Source of the DNA: an uncultured Lachnospiraceae bacterium
GTDB lineage: Bacteria; Bacillota; Clostridia; Lachnospirales; Lachnospiraceae
Direction of reading: 5' to 3'
NCBI GenBank assembly: GCA_900315735.1
Contig: ONAD01000018.1
Span: 1-64,000 of the forward strand
DNA length: 64,000 bases
The translations under genes were made by a program, and so were the position numbers. The notes beneath the pieces were generated by a model that was given only the letters and a program-made list of their open reading frames with translations, was not told where the DNA came from and searched no databases. This document shows positions 35,899 to 43,437 of this stretch, piece after piece (the stretch's first letter is position 1; every line of letters starts with the position of its first letter).

Positions 35899-35942
35899 AT
35901 TATACTCCCTGCTCACAGCAGATGCAACTAAAATTAGTTGCA
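35899..35942 (-). promoter_or_regulatory. hicAB promoter with palindromic operator
   Basis: Minus strand: TTGCAT (35927-35922), 17-bp spacer, TATAAT (35904-35899). The palindrome TGCAACTAA-AA-TTAGTTGCA (35923-35942) overlaps the -35, fitting autorepression by HicB. Confidence 0.8.
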
Positions 35943-35971
35943 CTCACATATATGCCTTTTATACCTTGCCA

Positions 35972-36667
35972 TTAAAAACATTCTGTTCTGACATCATCCC
36001 AGCAAAACTCTGGATGTATTATTTTCTGATGTTCATCTATTTCACATATTCTTGAATAGATTTTATTACGTACCTCGGCTATAAGTATATTAATATTCTT
36101 TTCTAATGGATATTTGTTTTGCGTATCCGAAAGATATGCTGTTTCGTTATTAAATATCGGGCAATATAAATAGCATCCATCCTCTTTCCGAATTAACGAA
36201 ATATCGAAAAAATTTCGGTTCACATTTAATGTATAAATATTTAATTCCAATAAAAAAGTTAAATACTTTCCAAAATCATCCAATCTTGTAATATTTTTTA
36301 CATCATCCACAAATTTTTCTATTCTATTTTGCAAAGGCAATGCTTCCAATCTTTCTTCTACAAACTTTTTGTACTTCATCTCATATAAATTTTCTGCAGT
36401 AACCAATTGCTGTCCTAATTGCAAAAAATCAATGGATACACAACCATTAAAAGTATCTCCATTATAATTAATAATTTCTAACTGATATGACACATAATCC
36501 TTAATATTTGAATGTTTCAATATTTTTGATACTGCATATTCCACTGCACCCTCATACCCTAAGGAATCTGCTTTATACCATTTACCACCCATGCCAAACT
36601 CTAATCGTTTTCCTTTTAACGAATATCCAGTGCCGGTAGATCCCTCCATATTATTAAACACATGCAT
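35972..36667 (-). CDS. HipA-like domain protein, probable pseudokinase
   Basis: 231 residues. The start, MEGSTGTGYSLKGKRLEFGMGGKWYKADSLGYEGAVEYAVSKIL in pieces, and the middle, VKNITRLDDFGKYLTFLLELN, resemble short HipA-like kinases of Firmicutes, with SIDFL...LVTAENLY between. In that family the catalytic loop reads like N-DRH-NN-I and the metal site CPIFD.GA; here these are LNVNRNFFDISLI and CPIFNNETAYLSD, so the catalytic Asp/His and the metal Asp are missing. It is therefore likely inactive as a kinase. Family motifs are from memory. It follows a zinc-cluster gene and an XRE gene. Confidence 0.65.
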   Translation of the reverse strand: MHVFNNMEGSTGTGYSLKGKRLEFGMGGKWYKADSLGYEGAVEYAVSKILKHSNIKDYVSYQLEIINYNGDTFNGCVSIDFLQLGQQLVTAENLYEMKYKKFVEERLEALPLQNRIEKFVDDVKNITRLDDFGKYLTFLLELNIYTLNVNRNFFDISLIRKEDGCYLYCPIFNNETAYLSDTQNKYPLEKNINILIAEVRNKIYSRICEIDEHQKIIHPEFCWDDVRTECF

Positions 36668-36747
36668 AATTTTTCCTTTAAACTATATTATCTCTTTTTT
36701 CACAACTATTTTTGCTTATACTAACATAAAAAAATCATAACATCCCA

Positions 36748-37365
36748 TTAAGACTCTTTTTTGATTACACTTATTTGATTTTCAGAATCTATTCTTACAT
36801 AAGAAAATTTTTCATCATGTCTCCATTTTCCAAAAACAACCACTAGTCCATCATGTTTTTTTCCTACCATTCTTGGAATCATTTTCTTTAACAATTCCTC
36901 ATTGCAAAATTCAAGTATTAAATGACCTTTTACATTTGGAAACACAGGATAATTCATATACATGGTGAGATTTTCTTTTTTATACCTATAGGCGTTGCAT
37001 TCAACAATCTTATAGCCCTCTATTCCACCAATTCTAGAAATTCCACCATGTTTGGCTTTCTTGCTTTCTTTTTTCTCTACGTCTTTTAATAAAGGATATA
37101 GTGTATCTGGAAAAACAAACTTTTCTTCTTTGTATTCTGTAATTCTAAACCCTTTTGATTCATAACCACATGCACCACAATGAGGCGGTTTGCCAGAAGC
37201 TTTAAAATATGCTCTATTGGGATGCTCTGGATCATATACAAACATACGCGCATCACATTTTTCATTTTTGCAATAACATCTAACACTTTTATATGCCATA
37301 ATAATATTATCATTTGCATATAATTTTCTTGTTCTGTCTCTATCCGTAAAAACATAATTTGCCAT
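36748..37365 (-). CDS. Zinc-cluster protein of unknown function
   Basis: 205 residues from ATG 37365 (MANYVFTDRD), chosen because AAGGAG is 8 nt upstream. An N-terminal metal cluster RCYCKNEKCDARMFVYDPEHPNRAYFKA cut short plus HCGACGYESKG resembles the zinc-binding front of CoiA-like or restriction-linked proteins. The C-terminal 90 residues (GYKIVECNAYRYKKEN, GHLILEFCNEELLKKMIP, GLVVVFGKWR) look like an OB/ssDNA-binding-like beta domain. Role unknown. It sits between XRE and the HipA-like gene. Confidence 0.7.
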   Translation of the reverse strand: MANYVFTDRDRTRKLYANDNIIMAYKSVRCYCKNEKCDARMFVYDPEHPNRAYFKASGKPPHCGACGYESKGFRITEYKEEKFVFPDTLYPLLKDVEKKESKKAKHGGISRIGGIEGYKIVECNAYRYKKENLTMYMNYPVFPNVKGHLILEFCNEELLKKMIPRMVGKKHDGLVVVFGKWRHDEKFSYVRIDSENQISVIKKES

Positions 37366-37435
37366 AATTAAATCTCCTTTCATCGTAAAATTTCAATAAA
37401 ATCAGTGCCTGTAAATTTCTCCAGCGAAAAAGATC

Positions 37436-37705
37436 TCATACCCTCATCACCTTTTGGACCTCTGCAACATCTTTCCCCGGTTCTTCATACTTAGAAAGTC
37501 TCTCCTCCAACTCCTTTACTCTTTTCTCAAGATGAAGTATATAACTCATCATTTCTGGAATGTAAGGTGGTGGAGTATTTTCTTTCTGTTCCCATTTCTG
37601 GTAAGTTCTTGTCGGTATTCCAAAGTATGCAGCAAACCGGCTCTGACTTAATCCTGTTTCCTTTCTCATCTTTGTTATTTCCACCAGTATTGTATCTTCT
37701 TTCAT
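37436..37705 (-). CDS. XRE-family regulator
   Basis: 89 residues: HTH at about 8-50 (ITKMRKETGLSQSRFAAYFGIPTRTYQKWEQ in two parts) and a C-terminal leucine-zipper-like helix (LHLEKRVKELEERLSKYE). ATG preceded by a weak AAGGTAC site. Its promoter holds a perfect palindrome, suggesting autoregulation; it may also control the zinc-cluster and HipA-like genes 70 bp downstream, as HipB does for HipA. Confidence 0.87.
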   Translation of the reverse strand: MKEDTILVEITKMRKETGLSQSRFAAYFGIPTRTYQKWEQKENTPPPYIPEMMSYILHLEKRVKELEERLSKYEEPGKDVAEVQKVMRV

Positions 37706-37747
37706 ACTATAATGTACCTTCCAGTTCTAATAATTTTTTCTACCTAA

Positions 37748-37776
37748 ACTATACCCTATTAGGGTACAGTCGTCAA
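37748..37776 (-). promoter_or_regulatory. Promoter of the XRE gene with operator in the spacer
   Basis: Minus strand: TTGACG (37776-37771), 17-bp spacer, TATAGT (37753-37748). The palindrome TACCCTA-N-TAGGGTA (37752-37766) fills the spacer and touches the -10. Nothing else is seen in 37777-37872. Confidence 0.8.
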
Positions 37777-37872
37777 TAAGTAATCAAGGATAATTATCAT
37801 ATCTATCAACGAATATCCTCTACCTTTTTAGCTTCTCACATTTTCAGCTTCTTTCAATTTTGATCAAAAAGA

Positions 37873-37928
37873 AAAATCCCGCTTAAGTAGAATGAGATCA
37901 TTTACCTTGTCTACTAAAGAAGGATTTT
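37873..37928 (-). terminator. Terminator of the fol/CPBP transcript
   Basis: AAATCC...CTTTAGTAGA pairs with TCTACTTAAG...GGATTT around about 18 nt, followed by TTTCTTTTTG on the minus strand. Confidence 0.7.
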
Positions 37929-37977
37929 ATCCAAATTAGATTCTTTTTATTTTTACAATTATTCAATTAACCAGAAC

Positions 37978-38721
37978 TTACTTCTTGCGTTCACCACGGA
38001 ATGCCAGCAGCAATAACGCCACAATCAATACACTCTCTACCACAGTACATATCACGCTTCCCGTCATGGATACATCCATAAAATGAAACAGTTTCGTCTC
38101 ACTTCGAAGTACTGATACCAGATTTGTCACCATATGGGCTGCCATAGCTGCTCCTAGTCCTTCCTGTTCCATGATGACTGCCAGTAAAAGTCCTACGGCA
38201 GTGGCATAAAGGAACTGCACCAGATTAAAATGCATGGCTCCAAATACTACTGCTGACAATACAATTGCCGGCTTCACTCCTAAGAATGTTTTCAACCGCT
38301 GGTATACGATGCCACGGTAAAGAAGTTCCTCTAAGAACGGAATTATGATACAGGTTCCAAGTATTACCAATGCCAGGCTGCTGCCGTAGAATGCGGCACT
38401 TACTTCCTGATAGCTCTGCGATGTTTCTTTTAAGCCGGTATATCCGATAAGATTATTTAACACTACGCCAAACAATCCTGCGGCTGCCGCAAATAAAATG
38501 GTTCGTGGCAGATTTGCCATTTTTCCGCCATCTTCTTTCCGATAGAAAGCGTATACAAATGGAAATGCAATTACCGTTGCGATAATCTGATAAATCATAT
38601 AATTCTCATTGGTCATTGTATGCATGAGATTTAACACAAACATCACAACATTTGTTACTACAAAATAAATGCCGATGGGATAAATCACTTCCCAAATGCG
38701 AAGTAGCTTATAATCTTTCAA
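37978..38721 (-). CDS. CPBP-family intramembrane metalloprotease
   Basis: 247 residues if translation starts at TTG 38721 (MKDYKLLRIWEVIYPIG), which has AGGAGG 12 nt upstream and overlaps the previous gene by 14 nt; a longer frame to 38802 would overlap by 95 nt. Seven to eight membrane helices. CAAX/CPBP motifs: EELLYRG (motif 1), GAMHFN (motif 2) and AHMVTN (motif 3). Probably a membrane protease or bacteriocin-immunity type protein. It is the last gene of the folate transcript. Confidence 0.85.
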   Translation of the reverse strand: MKDYKLLRIWEVIYPIGIYFVVTNVVMFVLNLMHTMTNENYMIYQIIATVIAFPFVYAFYRKEDGGKMANLPRTILFAAAAGLFGVVLNNLIGYTGLKETSQSYQEVSAAFYGSSLALVILGTCIIIPFLEELLYRGIVYQRLKTFLGVKPAIVLSAVVFGAMHFNLVQFLYATAVGLLLAVIMEQEGLGAAMAAHMVTNLVSVLRSETKLFHFMDVSMTGSVICTVVESVLIVALLLLAFRGERKK

Positions 38722-40171
38722 TATATTCTGCCGCCTCCTCGATACTGTCACAGATTGCCTTTGCACCAGCCTCCTGCAACTCTTCTTTCGTTCCGAATCC
38801 ATAAGTAATACCGATACAATCCATATGTGCTTCTTTGGCTCCTAATACATCAAATCTGGTATCTCCAACCAATACTGCCTCGGTAGTATCATAAATATGC
38901 ATCCGTTTTATTGTTTCCTGCAGCACCTCATATTTGCTGTCTATTCTGCCATCCATCGTAGCTCCCACCACTTCATCAAAATAGGACAGGATATGGAAAT
39001 GCTCTAAAATACGCCGGCAGGATTCTTCCGGTTTGCTGGATGCCAGTCCGATACGGTAGCCTTTTCGCTTAAGAGATTTCAGCGCATCTTCTACACCATC
39101 ATAAAGGCTGCATTCAAAAATACCGGTTGGATGATAGCGTTCCCGGTACTTGGCTACTGCCGCTACCGCAGTCTCTTCATCCATGCCATAATGTTCCATA
39201 AAAGTATTTTTAAGTGGTGGTCCGATAAAGAATTCAAGCTTATCTGCATCCGGTTCCTCAATACCATATGCTTTCAACGCATACTGGGCACATTTTGTAA
39301 TTCCTTCCTTGGAATTGGTAATGGTTCCATCTAAGTCAAATAAAACAATATCTTTTCTGCCCTTTAGTTCCTGTTTCATCTGAAGCACCGTCTTATTAAG
39401 CACCGGGTGCCAGAGATATGCTGCGATTTCACAAAGTGGCTCTAATACAAACAGGCGGTTTGCCATATCAATATGCGGAATCGTAAGTTCCGGTGTAGAT
39501 ATCACTTCATCATCATAGAATAAAATATCAAGGTCTATCGTTCTTGAACCCCAGCGCATCTTACGCTCCCGGTTGCCATGCGCTTCTATGGCATGAAGCT
39601 TTTCCAATAATTCTTCCGGTGTATACAGAGTATCCAGTTCCAGACATCCATTAAAAAATGCTCCTTCTGCCACGCCGCCATAAGGTTCTGTCTCAAGGAT
39701 ATCAGATACCTTTCCTACCTTGCAGTCTTCTAAGTTCCGCAGTTCTTCGATGGCATCTTCAATATATTTTCTCCGGTCGCCCATATTGGAACCAAAGGCA
39801 AGATATACCTTATGCCAGCCCCGCTCTATTTCCACCGCCACGTCTGATAACGGCAGTCCCACCGGCGCCCATGGTTTATGTATGGAAAATTTTAATTTCT
39901 GAATCAATGGAAAATGCAATAACACTGCCCGCGCTGTCTGCTCTGCCGCCGCTTCAATCAGCTTATAGGTATGTGTGGTCAGAAATTCTGTTACAAAATG
40001 GCTGACTTCTCCATAATTCACCGATTCTGTCAAATCATCCGTGCATCCTGCTTTTCTTGTAGAAAGCCAAAGTTCCATATTGATTAAAAACTTCTGTCCA
40101 AGCTTTGTCTCCTCCGGAAACACTCCATGATTTGCAAATAGTTCAAGATTTTCTATGATAATCTTATCCAT
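38708..40171 (-). CDS. FolB-FolK-HAD three-domain folate enzyme
   Basis: 487 residues from ATG 40171 (MDKIIIENLELFANHG), which has GGAGG 5 nt upstream; the ATG 12 bp earlier lies over that site. Residues 1-120 are dihydroneopterin aldolase FolB (NHGVFPEETKLGQKF, SVNYGEV, KP); 122-275 are HPPK FolK (YLAFGSNMGDRRKYI, RWGSRTIDLDILFYDD, IPHIDMANRLFVLEPL); 277-487 are a HAD phosphatase (VLFDLDGTITNSKEG, GLASSKPEES, VLVGDTRFDVLGAK). FolB-FolK fusions are known; the added phosphatase is unusual and could remove the phosphate from dihydroneopterin monophosphate. The frame is unbroken across both joints. Confidence 0.92.
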   Translation of the reverse strand: MDKIIIENLELFANHGVFPEETKLGQKFLINMELWLSTRKAGCTDDLTESVNYGEVSHFVTEFLTTHTYKLIEAAAEQTARAVLLHFPLIQKLKFSIHKPWAPVGLPLSDVAVEIERGWHKVYLAFGSNMGDRRKYIEDAIEELRNLEDCKVGKVSDILETEPYGGVAEGAFFNGCLELDTLYTPEELLEKLHAIEAHGNRERKMRWGSRTIDLDILFYDDEVISTPELTIPHIDMANRLFVLEPLCEIAAYLWHPVLNKTVLQMKQELKGRKDIVLFDLDGTITNSKEGITKCAQYALKAYGIEEPDADKLEFFIGPPLKNTFMEHYGMDEETAVAAVAKYRERYHPTGIFECSLYDGVEDALKSLKRKGYRIGLASSKPEESCRRILEHFHILSYFDEVVGATMDGRIDSKYEVLQETIKRMHIYDTTEAVLVGDTRFDVLGAKEAHMDCIGITYGFGTKEELQEAGAKAICDSIEEAAEYIERL

Positions 40172-40982
40172 GTAATCCTCCATCTCTGATTGCTTCTGCC
40201 ATCTTAATTGCCTCTACATTGGCACGCACATTGTGTACACGGACGAAGCCGCAATGTGCCCATACAGCATAAGCACTGGTTACTGCTGTGGCAGTATCAC
40301 GCTCCTTTGCCGGAACATCCAAAGTCAGACCGATTACTGACTTCCGGGATGTGCCAAGCAGCACCGGATAGCCCAGTTCATTCAGTTCTCCCACGCATCG
40401 GATAGCTTCCAAATTATTCTCATAAGTCTTGCCAAATCCCACACCCGGGTCTGTCATAATACCGTCTTCACGAATCCCTGCTTCTTTCGCAAGACGCAAG
40501 GTCTCCCGCAAATCATTTTTCATATCTTCCATAAAATTCGTATAGTCTGCTTCGTTGCGGTTATGCATCAGGCAGCATGCAGCATCATATTTTGCAATCA
40601 CGCCTGCCATTTTATCATCTGCTTTCAATCCCCAGATGTCATTTAAAAGATGGGCTCCTGCTGCAAGGTTTGCCTCTGCCACCCTGCTCTTATAGGTGTC
40701 TACGGAAACCGGCACATCAAAGCGGCTTACAATTGCTTCTACCACCGGAACAGTACGCTCGATTTCTTCTTCATCAGAAATCTTTGTATAACCCGGTCTT
40801 GTGGATTCGCCACCCACATCAATGATATCTGCTCCCTGTGCCATCATTTCTTCCACATGTTTTAATGCAAGATCTAACTGATTATAACTTCCCCCATCTG
40901 AAAAAGAATCCGGTGTTACATTTAAGATTCCCATTACATAAGTATGATTTGCTGTGTCAAATGTCCGATTTCCTATTCTCAT
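40164..40982 (-). CDS. folP: Dihydropteroate synthase
   Basis: 272 residues from ATG 40982 (MRIGNRTFDTANHTYVMG), with AAGGAG upstream; the longer frame to 41120 overlaps the HD gene and is basic junk. Motifs: GILNVTPDSFSDGG, IIDVGGESTRPGY, DPGVGFGKTYENN, GTSRKS, RVHNVRANVEA. It joins DHPPP with p-aminobenzoate; target of sulfonamides. Stop overlaps the start of the FolBK fusion. Confidence 0.97.
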   Translation of the reverse strand: MRIGNRTFDTANHTYVMGILNVTPDSFSDGGSYNQLDLALKHVEEMMAQGADIIDVGGESTRPGYTKISDEEEIERTVPVVEAIVSRFDVPVSVDTYKSRVAEANLAAGAHLLNDIWGLKADDKMAGVIAKYDAACCLMHNRNEADYTNFMEDMKNDLRETLRLAKEAGIREDGIMTDPGVGFGKTYENNLEAIRCVGELNELGYPVLLGTSRKSVIGLTLDVPAKERDTATAVTSAYAVWAHCGFVRVHNVRANVEAIKMAEAIRDGGLHG

Positions 40983-41049
40983 TTTTCTTCTCCTTTTTAT
41001 GCTGCCTGCAGAACCTTTCACCGGCAGCTTCTTGCGGATGCCTGGCAGC

Positions 41050-41556
41050 TTAAAACCAGTTCTCCGGTTTATTTTTCTCTTCTTCACTCCACTTGCAGCT
41101 GTCTGCTGCTTCACAGGCAAAGCACATACGGGATGCCTTGTCCGCCCATTTCATAAGCTGTGTAAATGCTGTCTGCCATAATTTCTCCCCGTGCAGCTCC
41201 CCGCGGGTTTCTCTTCGGTGAGCAAGAATTGCCCGGCAGATGATATCTCCCTTTTCCTTTGGATAGCCTATAGTTGCAAAAATCTCTCTTGCAAATTCGG
41301 CAGATGCCGCTGCATGAGAGATTCCCTGTTCATATTCTTTCATACGACCGATATCATGAAGCAGGGCATATAGATATATCATCTCTTCCTCAAAGCCAAG
41401 CTGCTCCTTTAAATTGCGGATCTGTGCCAGACGTGCCACATCCATAAAGTGTTCCATATTATGTCTGCAATAGATTCTGTCCGCTTCCAGACGGGCAATT
41501 TCTTTTACGGTTTCCCGGTATTGCTCCTGGTGTAAAAGTCTTGCTACATATTCCAT
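41050..41556 (-). CDS. HD-domain phosphohydrolase in the folate operon
   Basis: 168 residues. HD-superfamily metal ligands: HNMEHFMDVARLA (first His), LLHDIGRMKEYEQGISHA (HD pair), AILAHRRETRGE and WADKASRM (last Asp). The C-terminus has CFACEAADSCKW, possibly a metal site. It lies between folE (13 nt) and folP (67 nt) on the same strand. The operon lacks a Nudix enzyme for dihydroneopterin triphosphate, so this is a candidate for that step; inferred only. Confidence 0.88.
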   Translation of the reverse strand: MEYVARLLHQEQYRETVKEIARLEADRIYCRHNMEHFMDVARLAQIRNLKEQLGFEEEMIYLYALLHDIGRMKEYEQGISHAAASAEFAREIFATIGYPKEKGDIICRAILAHRRETRGELHGEKLWQTAFTQLMKWADKASRMCFACEAADSCKWSEEEKNKPENWF

Positions 41557-41569
41557 TTCATCACCATAT

Positions 41570-42124
41570 CTAACGCACCATCTGGAAAAATTTATTTACC
41601 AGACGTTCATCCTTATTAAAGATACCACGGGTCACATAAGTAACTGTCTTGCTGCCCGGCTTCTTAATACCACGCATCGTCATACACATATGCTCTGCTT
41701 CCATCATGACCATGACACCCTTCGGCTTTAACTGCTCCATCAGTGCATCTGCCACCTGTGCCGTAAGCTGCTCCTGAATCTGAAGCCGTCTTGCATAGAT
41801 TTCCACGGTTCTTGCCAGTTTGCTGATGCCGACTACTTCTCCATTTGGGATATAAGCAACGTGAGCTTTTCCATAAAACGGGAGCATATGATGTTCACAA
41901 GTAGAGTAAAAAGTTATATCCTTTTCTACTACCATTTCATTGTTGCTGGCATGAAATCTTTTCTTTAAAGGTTCTGCAGCATCCATATCCATTCCGCCAA
42001 AGATTTCTTCATACATCCGTGCAATACGATCCGGAGTATCAAGTAATCCTTCCCGGTTCACATCTTCGCCAATACCTTCTAATATCAGCCGTACACCTGC
42101 TTCCACTTTCTCTTTATCTATCAT
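41570..42124 (-). CDS. folE: GTP cyclohydrolase I
   Basis: 184 residues from ATG 42124 ([19 protein letters not shown]), with AGGAAGGAC upstream; overlaps the folC stop by 11 nt. Zinc ligands and active site: [49 protein letters not shown]. It makes dihydroneopterin triphosphate from GTP, first step of folate. Confidence 0.97.
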   Translation of the reverse strand: MIDKEKVEAGVRLILEGIGEDVNREGLLDTPDRIARMYEEIFGGMDMDAAEPLKKRFHASNNEMVVEKDITFYSTCEHHMLPFYGKAHVAYIPNGEVVGISKLARTVEIYARRLQIQEQLTAQVADALMEQLKPKGVMVMMEAEHMCMTMRGIKKPGSKTVTYVTRGIFNKDERLVNKFFQMVR

Positions 42125-43436
42125 TCTTCTGTCCTTCCTGATACTGTATGACAGCCTTCTTTGCCTCAGCAAGATATGACAGGGAGCCAAATATCAGCAC
42201 CACATCTTCTTTTGAACTCTCAGCAATTGCATGTCTTACCGCATCTTCAATCAAAGGTTCTGTTATTACTGTTTGATAGCCTGCTGCCTTCGCTTCTTCC
42301 GCCAGCTTATCTGCCGGAAGTGCCCTGCTGTTATGCGGTGTTACCGCATATACTGTTTCCGAGTAAGGACGCATTATCTTTAAAATCTTCTCATGCGACT
42401 TATCAGCAAGCACCCCTATTATATAGGTTATCTTACGATTTGTAAAACAGTTTTCCAGTGTTTTTGCAAGTTGCAGTGCTGCGCCCTCATTATGGGCGCC
42501 ATCCAGAATACATAATGGTTCCTCTAAAACACGTTCAAACCGTCCATTCCAGCAGACTTTCTGAAAGCCATTTTGTATCACAGATAAGGTAAGCTGCAGA
42601 AATGTTTTTTCTTTCAATACTTCTATTACCTTAAGCGCACAGGCTGCATTGGCTGCCTGATAAGCACCGGTCAACGGGAGTCTTATCTTCCACTGTGCGT
42701 CATCTTCCCTTACATAATCAAACTGCATTCCATTCATATCAAAGAAAAGATTTCTTATGGCATCCTTCTTCGGCTGATACAACTGTGCCTTAAGCCTTTC
42801 TGCCTCTTTGACAAGAACCTCTATCACTACATCTTCCTGCCAGGCAGATACCACCGGACAATTTTCTTTTATGATTCCAGCCTTTGCAGATGCAATCTCT
42901 TCCAGAGTATTTCCCAGAAACTGCATATGATCCATGCTGATAGAAGTAATGACACTGCAAAGAGGATGGGTAATCAGATTGGTTGCATCCTCTCTTCCGC
43001 CCATGCCGGTTTCCAATAACACCACATCACATTTTTCTTCTCTAAAATATAAAAATGCTGCTGCCGTCTCTACTTCAAAGGAAGTCGGATGTGGAAGTCC
43101 TTTTTCCGTCAGTGCATGACAGGCTTTCTCTACTTTTTCCATCAAGGCAGCGTATGCTTCTTCGGAAATTGCTTTTCCGTTTATCTGCCAGATTTCCCGA
43201 TAGGAAAAGACTGCCGGGGAACTGTATCTGCCTACCTTTAAGCCGGCTTCTTCCAATACCGCCTGAAGCATTGCTCCAACGGAGCCTTTTCCGTTAGTTC
43301 CCGCAATGTGAATGATAGATAGGTCTTCCTGCACATTTCCCAATTCCTTCATCAGTGCCCGGATACTGTCCAGCCCTAATATACTGCCATATTTTTTTGT
43401 TTCTTCTACAAATGCAAGTGCCTGCTGATATGTCAA
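42114..43436 (-). CDS. folC: Folylpolyglutamate/dihydrofolate synthase
   Basis: 440 residues starting at TTG 43436 ([22 protein letters not shown]), 1 nt after the topoisomerase A stop and with GGAG upstream; the N-terminus fits the family, so TTG is accepted. Motifs: [12 protein letters not shown] (P-loop), [37 protein letters not shown]. Adds glutamate to dihydropteroate or folates with ATP. First fol gene, probably read from the topoisomerase promoter. Confidence 0.95.
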   Translation of the reverse strand: MTYQQALAFVEETKKYGSILGLDSIRALMKELGNVQEDLSIIHIAGTNGKGSVGAMLQAVLEEAGLKVGRYSSPAVFSYREIWQINGKAISEEAYAALMEKVEKACHALTEKGLPHPTSFEVETAAAFLYFREEKCDVVLLETGMGGREDATNLITHPLCSVITSISMDHMQFLGNTLEEIASAKAGIIKENCPVVSAWQEDVVIEVLVKEAERLKAQLYQPKKDAIRNLFFDMNGMQFDYVREDDAQWKIRLPLTGAYQAANAACALKVIEVLKEKTFLQLTLSVIQNGFQKVCWNGRFERVLEEPLCILDGAHNEGAALQLAKTLENCFTNRKITYIIGVLADKSHEKILKIMRPYSETVYAVTPHNSRALPADKLAEEAKAAGYQTVITEPLIEDAVRHAIAESSKEDVVLIFGSLSYLAEAKKAVIQYQEGQKNDR

Positions 43437-43437
43437 T

